64,000 nucleotides of DNA from Thermohalobaculum sp965247385 (GCA_965247385.1 CBDFHG010000002.1:496001-560000), one strand, 5' to 3'; shown: positions 8,944 through 18,707, counted from the stretch's first letter. Notes: generated by a model from the sequence alone, not told the origin. Translations and numbers: made by a program.

Positions 8944-8973
8944 ATGGTCCCGCCTTCAGGCGGGACCATTATT
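8944..8973 (+). terminator. Intrinsic terminator after the purine importer operon
   Basis: An 11-bp perfect stem, atggtcccgcc and ggcgggaccat, encloses a TTCA tetraloop (8944-8954/8959-8969) and is followed by TATT. It begins 22 bp after the binding-protein stop and separates the importer operon from the uraH-xdh operon. The U-run is short, so termination may be partial. Confidence 0.75.
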
Positions 8974-9020
8974 GCCAGTTGACGGCGGCAGCCGGAAGCG
9001 GCTCGGAACCCGATTCCAAC

Positions 9021-9075
9021 GGTAGTGTTTTGGTGGTGTTTCGGTAGTGCTTTGGTAGTGCTTTGGTAGTGTTTC
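9021..9075 (+). repeat. Five tandem 11-bp repeats upstream of uraH-xdhABC-guaD
   Basis: Five head-to-tail 11-mers are in exact register: ggtagtgtttt, ggtggtgtttc, ggtagtgcttt, ggtagtgcttt and ggtagtgtttc. The core GGTRGTGYTTY is invariant in every unit. The period is close to one DNA helical turn, so equivalent bases face the same side. The array lies about 145 bp upstream of the uraH start in the operon's only long leader. It could be an array of activator or repressor sites or a neutral minisatellite. Confidence 0.8.
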
Positions 9076-9219
9076 CGGAGTGACCACGGTTTTCGCTTTC
9101 AAAATCGGCCTGAGGCCTTGCCCAGGCCAAGGATTTCCGGTCTGATTCAAATTGTTTTTGAAAATACTTCCCCGATTCACCGTTACAATCGAGGAAATCA
9201 ACAACAGGGGAAATCGCCG

Positions 9220-9573
9220 ATGGGCCGCCTGACCACCCATGTTCTCAACACCGCCACCGGACGCCCGGCGACGGGTGTTCGGATCGAGTTGCACCGACTT
9301 GAAGACGGCGCGCGGCTACCCGTGGCCGAAACGGTGACCAATGATGACGGGCGCTGCGATGGGCCGATTCTGGAAGGTAAAGCCTTCACCGCCGGGGTCT
9401 ACGAGTTGACCTTCCATGCCGGGTCCTACTTCGACGCATTGGGGCTGGACCTGCCGGAGCCAAAGTTCCTCGACACGGTGCCGATCCGGTTCGGCATCGC
9501 CGAGGCGGGCCAGCATTATCACGTGCCGCTGCTGATCTCGCCCTTTGCCTGTTCAACTTATCGCGGAAGCTGA
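9220..9573 (+). CDS. uraH: 5-Hydroxyisourate hydrolase (transthyretin-like)
   Basis: A 117-residue transthyretin-like protein that hydrolyses 5-hydroxyisourate to OHCU, the step after urate oxidation. It has the N-terminal active-site histidine in LTTHVLNTATGRPATG, the conserved arginine in GVRIELHRL, the histidine of QHYHVPLLISPF and the C-terminal tetrapeptide YRGS that marks HIU hydrolases rather than true transthyretins. ATG 9220 is chosen for the AGGGGAAA ribosome-binding site and for starting directly at the conserved GRLTTHVLN. Its stop is 9 bp before xdhA, so it is probably the first gene of the uraH-xdhABC-guaD operon, behind the 11-bp repeat array. Confidence 0.95.
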   Translation: MGRLTTHVLNTATGRPATGVRIELHRLEDGARLPVAETVTNDDGRCDGPILEGKAFTAGVYELTFHAGSYFDALGLDLPEPKFLDTVPIRFGIAEAGQHYHVPLLISPFACSTYRGS

Positions 9574-9582
9574 GGCGCACAG

Positions 9583-11076
9583 ATGAGTGACACGATCCGC
9601 TTCATCCTGAACGGCGAGGCCGTTGAGATATCCGATCTGCCGCCCAGCACGACGCTGCTGAACTGGCTGCGCTATCAGCGCCACCTGACCGGCACCAAGG
9701 AGGGTTGCGCCGAGGGCGATTGCGGGGCCTGCACGGTGGCGATCCGGGAACTGGATGGCGCGGGTGATTTTGGCGGCGACGCGTTGATGACCAAGCCGGT
9801 CAATGCCTGCATCCAGTTACTGCCGATGCTGCATGGCAAGGAAGTGGTCACGGTCGAGCGGCTGGCCTCGCCCGAGGGGGCGCTGCACCCGGTGCAGTCG
9901 GCATTGTCGGAGTGCCATGGCTCGCAATGTGGTTTCTGCACGCCAGGCTTCGTGATGAGCATGTGGACGGCTTACCGAACCGAGGCCAAGCCCGATCTGG
10001 CGCGGACCAACGATCTGCTGGCCGGGAACCTGTGCCGCTGCACCGGCTATGGCCCGATCATCGAGGCGACGGCGCAAGCCTTCGACCGCCCGCGTGCGGC
10101 CTGGGACGACGCCGATGCCGACGCGGCTGCCGAGCGGTTAGCGGCGTTGGGTGCGGATGGGGCGCTGGATTACGCGGCTGATGGACGGCGCTTCTGGGCG
10201 CCGGTGACGGTGGACGAGTTCGCGGCGCTGGTCGCGGCGCACCCTGACGCCACGATCCTGTCCGGGGCAACCGATGTCGGGCTGTGGGTGACCAAGCACG
10301 CCTTCGACCCGGCAGAGGTGATCTACACTGGCCGGGTTGCCGAACTGCGCGAGATGCGCGAGGCGGACGGCAAGCTTTGGATTGGCGCAGGCGTGACCTA
10401 CCGCGCCGCCCGGGTGCGGATCGCGGCGCTGTATCCGGATATCGGCGAGTTGATCCGGCGGATCGGCGCAACCCAGGTGCGCGCCGCCGGGACCATCGGC
10501 GGCAACATTGCCAACGGCTCGCCGATTGGCGACATGCCCCCTGCCCTGATCGCCGCCGGGACGACGCTGGTGCTGCGCAGGGGGACCGAGCGGCGCGAAT
10601 TGGCGCTGGAGAGTTATTTCATCGAATACGGCAAGCAGAACCGCCAACCCGGCGAGTTCGTCGAGGGGTTGCGACTGCCAGTGCCCGAGGATGTCGGGCG
10701 GCTGCGCTGCTACAAGCTGACCAAGCGGTTCGATCAGGACATCACGGCTGTGCTGGGCTGCTTCGACGTGGTGGTCGCTGATGGCGTGGTGAGCACCGCC
10801 CGGCTGGCCTATGGCGGCATGGCCGGGGTGCCGATGCGCGCGGCGCAGGCGGAGGCGGCGCTGGTTGGGCAGCCCTGGGCCGAGGCAAGTGCGCGCGCCG
10901 CGATGTCGGCAATGGAACAGGACTTCACGCCGATGACCGACATGCGCGCTTCCGCCGGCTACCGGATGCAGGGGGCGAAGAACCTGCTGATGAAGTATTT
11001 TGTCGAGACGACCGAGCCCGCGACCGCCACTCGGCTGGTCGGCCCAGGGGCCGTTTTCGGCGCGGAGGTGGCGTGA
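9583..11076 (+). CDS. xdhA: Xanthine dehydrogenase small subunit (FeS/FAD)
   Basis: A 497-residue subunit with the N-terminal plant-type ferredoxin motif (GCAEGDCGACT near residues 41-51), the second 2Fe-2S cluster (SQCGFCTPGF, then NLCRCTGYGPI), and the FAD-binding CO-dehydrogenase-like domain (TILSGATDVGLWV, AAGTIGGNIANGSPIGD). It passes electrons from the molybdenum subunit XdhB to NAD. This two-subunit form is the one described for Rhodobacter capsulatus. The length is normal and no key cysteine is missing. The stop overlaps the xdhB start (ATGA), so the two are coupled. It oxidises hypoxanthine to xanthine and xanthine to urate in the cytosol. Confidence 0.95.
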   Translation: MSDTIRFILNGEAVEISDLPPSTTLLNWLRYQRHLTGTKEGCAEGDCGACTVAIRELDGAGDFGGDALMTKPVNACIQLLPMLHGKEVVTVERLASPEGALHPVQSALSECHGSQCGFCTPGFVMSMWTAYRTEAKPDLARTNDLLAGNLCRCTGYGPIIEATAQAFDRPRAAWDDADADAAAERLAALGADGALDYAADGRRFWAPVTVDEFAALVAAHPDATILSGATDVGLWVTKHAFDPAEVIYTGRVAELREMREADGKLWIGAGVTYRAARVRIAALYPDIGELIRRIGATQVRAAGTIGGNIANGSPIGDMPPALIAAGTTLVLRRGTERRELALESYFIEYGKQNRQPGEFVEGLRLPVPEDVGRLRCYKLTKRFDQDITAVLGCFDVVVADGVVSTARLAYGGMAGVPMRAAQAEAALVGQPWAEASARAAMSAMEQDFTPMTDMRASAGYRMQGAKNLLMKYFVETTEPATATRLVGPGAVFGAEVA

Positions 11077-13412
11077 TGACGATGACCGATGACATTCGAG
11101 ACGGTGCCCACCAACCGCGCCGCCACGACTCCGCCGACAAGCATGTCTCGGGCATTGCGGTCTATGCCGATGATGTGCGTGAGCCGCGCGACATGCTGCA
11201 CTGCCATATCGCCCTGTCGGCGAAGGTGCGGGCGCGGTTGACCAAGGTTGATCTTTCGGCGGTGCAGACCGCGCCCGGCGTTGTCGCTGTGATCTCGGCC
11301 GACGACATCCCCGGCCTGAACGATACCGGCCCGGTGGTGCAGGATGAGCCGATGCTGGCGGCCTCGGAGAAAACCGGGGGCGAGGTCCATTATGCGGGAC
11401 AGGCGCTGTTTGTGGTCGCCGCCGAGACCGTCGAGCAGGCCCGCGCGGCGGCGAAACTTGCGGTCGTCGAGTATGCCGAGGAGGCTCCCATCCTGACCAT
11501 CGCCGAGGCTATGGCGGCGGAGAGCTATTTGCAGGAGCCTTACCGGATGGCGAGAGGCGATGCCCGCGCCGCCATCGACGGTGCGGACTGGCGGCTGGAG
11601 GGGCGGATCACTTTTGGTGGCCAGGACCAGTTCTATCTGGAGGGGCATATTGCCATCGCCTGGCCCGGCGAGGACGACGATGTGCATATCATCTCGTCGA
11701 ACCAACACCCCTCGGAATGCCAGCATATCGTGGCGCATGTGCTGGGTGTTGCGTCCCATGCGGTGACGATCGAGGTACGCCGCATGGGCGGCGGGTTTGG
11801 CGGCAAGGAGACCCAGGGCAACCTGATGGCGGCCGCCGCCGCGCTGGTGGCGAAGAAGGCCGGGCGACCGGCGAAGGTGCGGCTCGACCGCGACGACGAC
11901 ATGGTGCTGACCGGCAAGCGGCATGCCTTTGTCATCGATTACGAGGTCGGATTCGACGGCGACGGCCGGATCGAAGGTATCCGGTTCGACCAGATGGCGC
12001 GCTGCGGCTGGTCGCTGGATTTGTCTGCGGCGATCTGCGACCGGGCGATGTTTCATGCCGACAACGCCTATTACCTGCCCGCAGCCGAGATCGTCTCGTA
12101 CCGCTGCCGGACCAACACGGTTTCAGATACCGCGTTCCGGGGGTTCGGCGGACCGCAGGGGATGATGGGGATCGAGCGGGTGATCGACGAGATCGCCTTC
12201 GCGCTGGGCCGCGACCCGCTGGATGTGCGCCGGGTGAATTTCTACGAGCCGCAGGACGGGCCGGGCGAGCGGGTAATGACGCCCTATCACATGGCGGTCG
12301 AGGACAGTGTGATCGACCAGATTGTCGAGGAACTGGCCGGGAGCAGCGACTACGCCGCGCGCCGCGCCGAGATCCGCGAATGGAACGCGGCCAGCCCGGT
12401 GCTGAAGCGCGGCATCGCGCTGACGCCGGTGAAGTTCGGGATATCGTTCACCACCACCTTCCTGAACCAGGCCGGGGCGCTGGTGCATATCTACCAGGAC
12501 GGCTCGGTCATGCTGAGCCATGGCGGGGTCGAGATGGGTCAGGGGCTGTATACCAAGGTGGCGCAGGTGGCGGCCTCGGAACTGAACATCGACCTCGACC
12601 GCATCAAGATTACCGCGACGCGGACCGACAAAGTGCCGAATACCTCGGCCACGGCGGCCTCGTCGGGCTCCGACATGAACGGCATGGCGGTGCGCGATGC
12701 CTGCGAAAAGCTGAAAGCGCGGATGGTGCGGTTTGCCTGCGAGACGATGAACGTAACCGAGGGAGATGTGGAGTTTCTGCCGAACCGGGTGCGGGTCGGG
12801 CAGGAGGAGATTGCCTTCGACGACTTTGCCAAGCGGGCCTATATGGGGCGCGTGCCGTTGTCGGCGACCGGGTTTTACGCGACGCCGAAGATCCATTGGG
12901 ACAAGGCTGCGGCGAAGGGGCGACCGTTTTACTACTTTGCCTACGGCGCTGCGGTCTCGGAGGCGGTGATCGACACGCTGACCGGCGAGAACCGGCTCAC
13001 CAGGGTGGATATCCTGCACGATGTCGGGAAATCGCTGAACCCGGCGGTTGATCTTGGCCAGGTCGAGGGCGGGTTTGTCCAGGGCGTTGGCTGGCTGACC
13101 ACCGAGGAGCTGTGGTGGAACGAGAAGGGCGAGTTGAAGACCCACGCGCCCTCGACCTACAAGATCCCCGCCTGTTCCGACCGGCCGCCCTACATGCGAT
13201 TGCAGTTGTGGGCCAAGGGCATGAACCGCGAACTGACCATTCGCCGCTCGAAGGCCGTGGGTGAGCCGCCGTTGATGCTGGGGATATCGGCGTTGCAGGC
13301 GATCTCGGACGCGGTCTGTGCGGCGGCGGGGTATGAGGTGTATCCAGCACTTGACGCCCCGGCGACGCCGGAGCGGGTGTTGGCGGCGGTGGAACGGGCC
13401 AGGGGCGGCTGA
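11076..13412 (+). CDS. xdhB: Xanthine dehydrogenase large (molybdopterin) subunit
   Basis: A subunit of about 778 residues that binds the molybdenum cofactor and hydroxylates hypoxanthine and xanthine. Family motifs are HYAGQALFVVAAE, the cofactor-binding RRMGGGFGGKETQ, TAFRGFGGPQGM, GGVEMGQGLYTK, and the catalytic glutamate within KAVGEPPLMLG near the C-terminus. ATG 11076 overlaps the xdhA stop; a GTG one codon earlier is possible. xdhC starts 4 bp after its stop. The substrate-binding residues look intact, and the flanking urate genes exclude an aldehyde oxidase or CO dehydrogenase. Confidence 0.95.
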   Translation: MTMTDDIRDGAHQPRRHDSADKHVSGIAVYADDVREPRDMLHCHIALSAKVRARLTKVDLSAVQTAPGVVAVISADDIPGLNDTGPVVQDEPMLAASEKTGGEVHYAGQALFVVAAETVEQARAAAKLAVVEYAEEAPILTIAEAMAAESYLQEPYRMARGDARAAIDGADWRLEGRITFGGQDQFYLEGHIAIAWPGEDDDVHIISSNQHPSECQHIVAHVLGVASHAVTIEVRRMGGGFGGKETQGNLMAAAAALVAKKAGRPAKVRLDRDDDMVLTGKRHAFVIDYEVGFDGDGRIEGIRFDQMARCGWSLDLSAAICDRAMFHADNAYYLPAAEIVSYRCRTNTVSDTAFRGFGGPQGMMGIERVIDEIAFALGRDPLDVRRVNFYEPQDGPGERVMTPYHMAVEDSVIDQIVEELAGSSDYAARRAEIREWNAASPVLKRGIALTPVKFGISFTTTFLNQAGALVHIYQDGSVMLSHGGVEMGQGLYTKVAQVAASELNIDLDRIKITATRTDKVPNTSATAASSGSDMNGMAVRDACEKLKARMVRFACETMNVTEGDVEFLPNRVRVGQEEIAFDDFAKRAYMGRVPLSATGFYATPKIHWDKAAAKGRPFYYFAYGAAVSEAVIDTLTGENRLTRVDILHDVGKSLNPAVDLGQVEGGFVQGVGWLTTEELWWNEKGELKTHAPSTYKIPACSDRPPYMRLQLWAKGMNRELTIRRSKAVGEPPLMLGISALQAISDAVCAAAGYEVYPALDAPATPERVLAAVERARGG

Positions 13413-13416
13413 GAAG

Positions 13417-14292
13417 ATGCGGATCGCCGATCTCATCGAAGCGGTGGAGGGCGACCGGCGCGCGGTGGTGGTGATCGTCGCCGAGAGCCGCGGTTCGGTG
13501 CCGCGTGAGGCGGGGGCGGCGATGCTGGCGACGGCATCCGGCGCCATGGGGACGATCGGTGGCGGTACCGTCGAGCACCGGGCGCTGGCGCAGGCGCGGG
13601 AGATTCTGGACAGCGACGATATTGGGCAGCAACAGGATGGGTTGATCCTTGATTTCCCGCTTGGCCCGGCGCTCGATCAATGTTGTGGCGGACATATGCG
13701 GGTGGCTTTCACTGTCTTTGGGGCGGACGATCTGAAGCGGTTGCGGGCCGTGCGGGGCGAACTGGAACTGTGGCCGGGCGGTCCTGTCTACGTTGAGCCC
13801 GAGGTGGAAAGGGCGGTTCTGATCTATGGCGGAGGCCATGTCGGGACGGCGCTGGTGCAAGCGCTGGCGCCCCTGCCCTTCTCGGTGCGCTGGGTCGATG
13901 CGCGGCTGGATGCTTTCCCGGCGGTGATCCCGGCCGGGGTGGAGACGGTTGCAACTCCGCTGCCCGAGGCAGAGGCCAAGGGGGCCCCGGCGGATGCGTT
14001 GCACGTGGTGCTGACCCACAGCCATGCGCTGGACATGGAGATCGTCACGGCAGTGCTGGAGCGGAATGAATTTGGTTTCCTGGGGCTGATCGGCTCGGCG
14101 ACCAAGAAGACGCTGTTCCTGCGCCGCCTGCGCGAGCGGGGCATTCCGGAGGGCCGGCTGGCCCGGCTGACCTGCCCGATCGGAGTGCCGGGGGTCAAGG
14201 ACAAGCGGCCCGAAGTGATTGCGGCTTCGGTTGCAGTTCAGCTGCTGCAAGCTGCGGCCACGGCAGTTCAAGTAAACCGCGAAACCGCCTGA
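13417..14292 (+). CDS. xdhC: XdhC, Moco insertion chaperone for xanthine dehydrogenase
   Basis: A protein of the XdhC/CoxI family, about 291 residues, that binds sulfurated molybdenum cofactor and inserts it into XdhB. It shows the N-terminal GSVPREAGAAML, TIGGGTVEHRAL with DQCCGGHM, and a Rossmann-like C-terminal domain beginning VLIYGGGHVGTAL and ending in the family block FGFLGLIGSATKK. ATG 13417 lies 4 bp after the xdhB stop, and upstream in-frame sequence overlaps xdhB and is not family-like. It is not part of the final enzyme but is needed for activity in organisms where it has been tested. Confidence 0.93.
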   Translation: MRIADLIEAVEGDRRAVVVIVAESRGSVPREAGAAMLATASGAMGTIGGGTVEHRALAQAREILDSDDIGQQQDGLILDFPLGPALDQCCGGHMRVAFTVFGADDLKRLRAVRGELELWPGGPVYVEPEVERAVLIYGGGHVGTALVQALAPLPFSVRWVDARLDAFPAVIPAGVETVATPLPEAEAKGAPADALHVVLTHSHALDMEIVTAVLERNEFGFLGLIGSATKKTLFLRRLRERGIPEGRLARLTCPIGVPGVKDKRPEVIAASVAVQLLQAAATAVQVNRETA

Positions 14293-14309
14293 TAATAAAG
14301 TGAATAGTA

Positions 14310-15641
14310 ATGACCGAAACCAGGATTCTGCGCGGGCGGCTGCTGCGCTTTGCCGGCAACCCCTTCGAGATCGGTGCCGAGGCGGCGCTGGATTATGACG
14401 AGGACGGCGCGCTGGCCATGCGGGGCGGGATGATCGTCGATGTGGGGCCTGCCGGGATGGTTCTGACGGACCACCCGGATGCGCACGTCACCCATGTCGG
14501 CGAGCGGCTGATCGCGCCGGGGTTCGTCGATTGCCATGTGCATTACCCGCAGACCGGGGTGATCGCCTCCTATGGCGCACAGCTGCTGGAGTGGTTGAAC
14601 ACCTATACCTTCCCGGAGGAGTCGCGGTTCGGTGACCCGGCTTACGCTAAAGCGGCGGCACGCGCCTTTTTCGACGAGCAACTGCGCAACGGCATGACCA
14701 CGGCATGCTCGTTCTGCACCATCCACCTGCAAAGCGTCGATGCCTATTTCGAGGAAGCGGCGCGGCGGGGTCTGCGGGCCGTCGGCGGCAAGGTGATGAT
14801 GGACCGGAATGCGCCGGAGGCGCTGCGCGATACGGCGCAGTCGGGTTATGACGACTCGAAAGCTTTGGCCGCTAGGTGGCATGGGGTGGGTCGGGCGCTC
14901 TACGCGGTGACGCCGCGCTTCGCCCCGACCTCGACCGAGGCGCAACTTGAGGCGGCGGGGGCGTTATGGGCCAAACACCCCGATTGCGTGATGCAGACCC
15001 ATCTGTCTGAAAACCATGCGGAAATTTCCTGGGTCGGCGATCTGTTCCCAGATTGCCCGGACTATCTGGGGGCCTATGAGAAACACGGGCTGCTGGGTGA
15101 GCGGGCGATCTTCGGCCATGCGATTCACCTGACCCAGCGCGAGACCGACCGGCTGGCCGAGGTTGGCGCCTCGGTGGCGCATTGCCCGACCTCGAACCAG
15201 TTTCTCGGCTCGGGCGAATGCGATGTGGCCGGGCTGATGGGGCGCGGGGTCGATGTGGGGATCGCCACCGATGTGGGAGGCGGGTCGAGCTTCTCGATGT
15301 TCCAGACCATGAAGGCAGCCTATGAGGTGGCGCAGCGACGCGGTGTCTCGCTGAGCCCGGTGCATCTGTGGTGGCTGGCGACACAAGGCTCGGCCCGGGC
15401 GCTGGGGATCGGCGACAAGGTCGGCAATCTGGCGGTTGGATTGGAGGCGGATGCAGTTGTGCTGGATCTTCGCTCTACTCCAATCCTGCATCACCGGATG
15501 GCGCGGGCGGAGACGATAACCGAAGCGCTGTTCGCCCAAATCGTTCTGGCCGATGACCGGGCGGTGAAATCAACCATTTCCGGCGGTGAAGTGGTTTACG
15601 AGGCGGGCGAATTTGAAGCAACGGCGACGCGGGCCGGTTAG
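14310..15641 (+). CDS. guaD: Guanine deaminase
   Basis: An amidohydrolase of 443 residues that turns guanine into xanthine and so feeds xanthine dehydrogenase. Metal-binding and family residues are seen in VDCHVHYPQTGVIASYG, MQTHLSENHAEI, IFGHAIHLT, AHCPTSNQFLGSG and ATDVGGGSSFSMF. The length is that of bacterial GuaD, and the PTSNQFLGSG/DVGGGSSF pair separates it from cytosine deaminase and from the 8-oxoguanine-type deaminase further on. It starts 17 bp after xdhC and is probably the last gene of this operon. No clear terminator was seen after it. Confidence 0.93.
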   Translation: MTETRILRGRLLRFAGNPFEIGAEAALDYDEDGALAMRGGMIVDVGPAGMVLTDHPDAHVTHVGERLIAPGFVDCHVHYPQTGVIASYGAQLLEWLNTYTFPEESRFGDPAYAKAAARAFFDEQLRNGMTTACSFCTIHLQSVDAYFEEAARRGLRAVGGKVMMDRNAPEALRDTAQSGYDDSKALAARWHGVGRALYAVTPRFAPTSTEAQLEAAGALWAKHPDCVMQTHLSENHAEISWVGDLFPDCPDYLGAYEKHGLLGERAIFGHAIHLTQRETDRLAEVGASVAHCPTSNQFLGSGECDVAGLMGRGVDVGIATDVGGGSSFSMFQTMKAAYEVAQRRGVSLSPVHLWWLATQGSARALGIGDKVGNLAVGLEADAVVLDLRSTPILHHRMARAETITEALFAQIVLADDRAVKSTISGGEVVYEAGEFEATATRAG

Positions 15642-16028
15642 GCTGCGCGCTTGTCACCAAGAACCGAGCGTCTGAGCATGGCGGCTTTATCGTCGATACT
15701 GTCGGCGAGCAAAGCCTTGGGGGGGAGGGGATGTCCGCGTTTTGCCCATACACGAACCCGGCGAGGAGTGGCGGCTGGTCCCTCGCCACCCGGAAACGCG
15801 TGGAGACTGGCGGCGCCGGTCGGACAGCCGTAGGGGGAGTCCGATCATCACGATGCCCCAACGCTGCGACGGCGGCCCGTGGGGGGGGAACTGTTCGTCG
15901 GCGTCCACGATGTGCCAGCTGTCCGGCCACACGCCGAGTAAAAATGAGGCTTCCGATTGCAATCGCCACTGATCTTGACCGATCGACGCGAAGTTCGGTG
16001 CCGGTTCTCACACGCCAGGGATAATCAG
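15642..16028. other. Gap between guaD and the luxR pseudogene; no supported gene
   Basis: About 390 bp hold only short overlapping frames with arginine- and proline-rich translations and no family pattern. It contains a G-rich stretch (about 15720-15730). It may hold the promoter of the luxR-type gene, but I could not pick out convincing boxes. Confidence 0.4.
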
Positions 16029-17124
16029 GTGGCGAGGGACGAAGCTCTTTTCAAGCTGATTGGGCAGCTCCACGACACCGCGACGGACACCGACAAGTGG
16101 GGTGCGTTCGTCACCGAACTCGTCATGTTCTTCTGCGCCTCGTCCGGCCATCTGGTCCATTACGACTTTCAAGAGCAGCGGATGACCTTCTCGGTTCACG
16201 CCGGCCTGGATCACATGTCTGCGGCGTTGTGGATGCGATACGAGGCGCTGTTGCCCGGGGACCCTCGCATGCCAGCCTACGCGAAATACATAGGCAAACC
16301 TCAGTCCTGCCGCATGACGATCGACGAGCAAACCTTGCATGCCTCGCGCATGTACCGCGAGGTCCTCGTCCCGGCCCGCATCGAATACACACTCGGTCTC
16401 AAGCTGGACGGCGACAACAATGGCGGCACCGGACTCGCTATCATGCGGAACGATCGGTCTTCGCCGTTCGACCAGGCCGACTGCGACCTCCTGGGCAAGA
16501 TCATTCCCCACCCAAGGCGCGCCCTGGAACTTCACAAGCGCTTCGCCCTGCTCGATTTCGGGCAGCGAATGGCGCTTGAGGCGCTGGACCGCATCGCCAC
16601 CGGCATCGTGCTGCTTGAGGAGGGCAGTGTCGTCAAGTTCGCCAACCGCCTGGCGCGAGACATCGCCGGGAGCGCCGATGGATTTCGGATCATGGGTGAT
16701 TCGGTGATGTTCGCCGATTACGACATCCAGACCGAGGTTATCGCCGCCGCGCGCGGGGCCATCGCCAGCGCACGCGCCGACCCGGGTGCTGCCCGGCAAA
16801 GGGTTCGCGATCCCGCGCCCATCGGGCGCCCCGCCTTACGCTTTGATGGTCAGCACCCTGTGGGGCAGTCATCTGCGCTTCGATCTCGGGCTGCTCGACG
16901 ATCCCATCGCCGTGCTGTTCCTGAGCGATCCGCAACGGCCGCAAGAGGCGCTGGCGGATTTGCTGCAGCGGCTTTACGGCCTAACCCCGGCGGAGGCTCG
17001 GGTACTGGAAGCCCTGTTGGCTGGGTCAATTTAAAAGGGAATTATATGCCAAAGTGCCATTTAGCTATTGCACTCAATGGGACTCTCGTATAATCCAATG
17101 ACACTGAAGGAAAGGGAGTGAACG

Positions 17125-18060
17125 ATGCACAAGGCCCCCGGTAAAAGCCATCGCAAGGGAATTAGCCTGGTTGAACTGATTGATATGTTCCCCAGCGATG
17201 ATGTTGCGAGAGAGTGGTTCGAATCCAGGATATGGCCGGAAGGCCCGCATTGTCCGCATTGCGGGTCGTTTGATGTGCAGGTCGGAACGGCGCATAAATC
17301 AATGACGCATCGCTGCCGCACTTGCCCGGACAAGCCCAGGTTCTCGTTGAAAACCGGCACGATACTTGAGTGCACGAAATTGGGCTATCGGACATGGGCA
17401 ATAGCTGTTTACATGCTGATTACGAACCTCAAGGGCGTGTCCAGCATGAAGCTGCATCGTGATTTGAAGATCACACAGAAATCCGCCTGGCACTTGATGC
17501 ACCGGCTTCGCAAGTCATCTGATGCACGCGGCTTGAAGTGTTTTTCAGGCCCGATTGAAGTCGATGAGACTTACATCGGCGGCAAGGAGAAGAACAAGCA
17601 CGCTGACAAGAAGCTCCGCGCCGGCAGGGGTGGTGTCGGCAAGTCGATCATTGTGGGGGCCAAGGACCGCTAAACCAACCGCGTGAATGCCGCCGTGACA
17701 AGCGGGACGGACGCCAGGACGCTTCAGGAGTTTGTCGGCGATCACGCTGCCGAGGGGGCGACAGTCTGCACAGACGATCACGGCGGGTATCGGGGGATGG
17801 CGTTCGAGCATGAGACCGTCAGGCACAGTGTCGGCGAGTATGTGAACGGCATGGCCCACACCAACGGGATCGAATCCTTCTGGTCGATGCTCAAGCGGGG
17901 CTATCACGGCACCTGCCACCACATGAGCAGCAAGCACCTTGGCCGCTATGTCGGTGAGTTTGCCGCGCGCCACAATATCCGTGAATCTGATACCGCCGAT
18001 CAGATGGGCGCGTTAGCAACTGGAATGAGAGGGAAGCGGTTGCGGGAGTTGATCGCATGA
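17125..18060 (+). pseudogene. IS1595-family transposase, interrupted by an in-frame TAA
   Basis: The N-terminal zinc-ribbon (CPHCGSFDVQ, then HRCRTCPDKPRFSLKTGT) and the DDE-type core of ISXO2-like transposases (GPIEVDETYIGGKEKNKH, then TDDHGGYRGM and GIESFWSMLKRGYHGTCHHM) are all present in one frame. A TAA at 17671-17673, after VGAKDR, splits them. Downstream translation in the same frame continues as normal transposase (TNRVNAAVTSGTDARTL). One base change can explain the stop. Without readthrough the element cannot move itself, although a full-length transposase elsewhere could mobilise it through the intact ends. Confidence 0.88.
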
Positions 18061-18126
18061 CTCCAGATGAACGTATGACCCATTCCGCCTTTGTGACACG
18101 GAACAATTCGTGGGCTGGCAACCCTG

Positions 18127-18510
18127 TCATACCATCGTGGGTGGACATAAAAAATGTTGGGCTGGATCAGTCGCCTGGTAGGCGGCCTCCCGTTCCAGGC
18201 TCACCGCACGGCGTCGGCGGTTCTCCCGACCGGGCTCGGTCACCGGGCCGGGCTCGGGCGTGCCCGGACGTATCTCGCGGCGCGCCTGGCGCGCGGCCTT
18301 GCGGTCGGCCTGGGTGAGGGTGGGACCCATGTGTTCGGTTGCCTCGCGTACCCAGCGGTCGGCCTCGATGGTGTTGCCCCGTGCGCGGGCTTCGGCCTCG
18401 CGCTCCTTGCAGGAGCGGTGATCGAGACGCAGGTCGAGACGCGCGCGCTCGTATGCCTCATTGAGCATCGAGGCCCAGACGCTGCGGAGGTAGCGGGCCT
18501 CGCTCCGGCC
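18127..18510 (-). pseudogene. MobA/MobL-type relaxase fragment inside the IS1595 element
   Basis: The minus-strand translation reads WASMLNEAYERARLDLRLDH, then RSCKEREAEARARG and EHMGPTLTQADRKAARQ. This resembles the segment of plasmid relaxases (MobA/MobL, TraA type) where a DHRS motif follows the nicking domain and precedes the P-T-x-H-x-G region. The catalytic N-terminus is absent. It lies between the transposase and the small ORF within the IS ends, opposite in strand to both. It looks like a captured piece of plasmid DNA. No function is expected and the match is short, so the assignment is tentative. Confidence 0.45.
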
Positions 18511-18554
18511 GTTCCATTGGCTTTAATCGGTGTACTGCCGTGAAAGGAGTAGCA

Positions 18555-18707
18555 ATGACTTCCAAAGACAAACCAACTGTCGTGGTGAAACCTCACAGCT
18601 ATCAGCCGACAAAGGCCGAGAAGGAAGAAACGGTTGGCTATAAGGCTTCGCAAGATGAAGTCGTCAAAGCCTTGTTTCGCCAAGTCATTGTTAAGAATGA
18701 AGATTAA
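18555..18707 (+). CDS. 50-residue passenger ORF of the IS1595 element
   Basis: A short frame starting at ATG 18555 with a strong ribosome-binding site (GAAAGGAGT, 5 bp before the start) encodes a charged 50-residue protein rich in Lys, Glu and Val (MTSKDKPTVVVKPHSYQPTK at the N-terminus). It has no signal peptide or membrane helix. It lies just inside the right inverted end of the IS. The good start region and clean termination suggest it is or was translated. I do not recognise a family; passengers of IS1595-type elements are often small unknown proteins of this kind. Confidence 0.5.
   Translation: MTSKDKPTVVVKPHSYQPTKAEKEETVGYKASQDEVVKALFRQVIVKNED

Noticed and set aside
9021..9075. 11-bp repeats as a CRISPR array
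   Set aside because: Units are contiguous with no spacers and are far too short; no cas gene is near.
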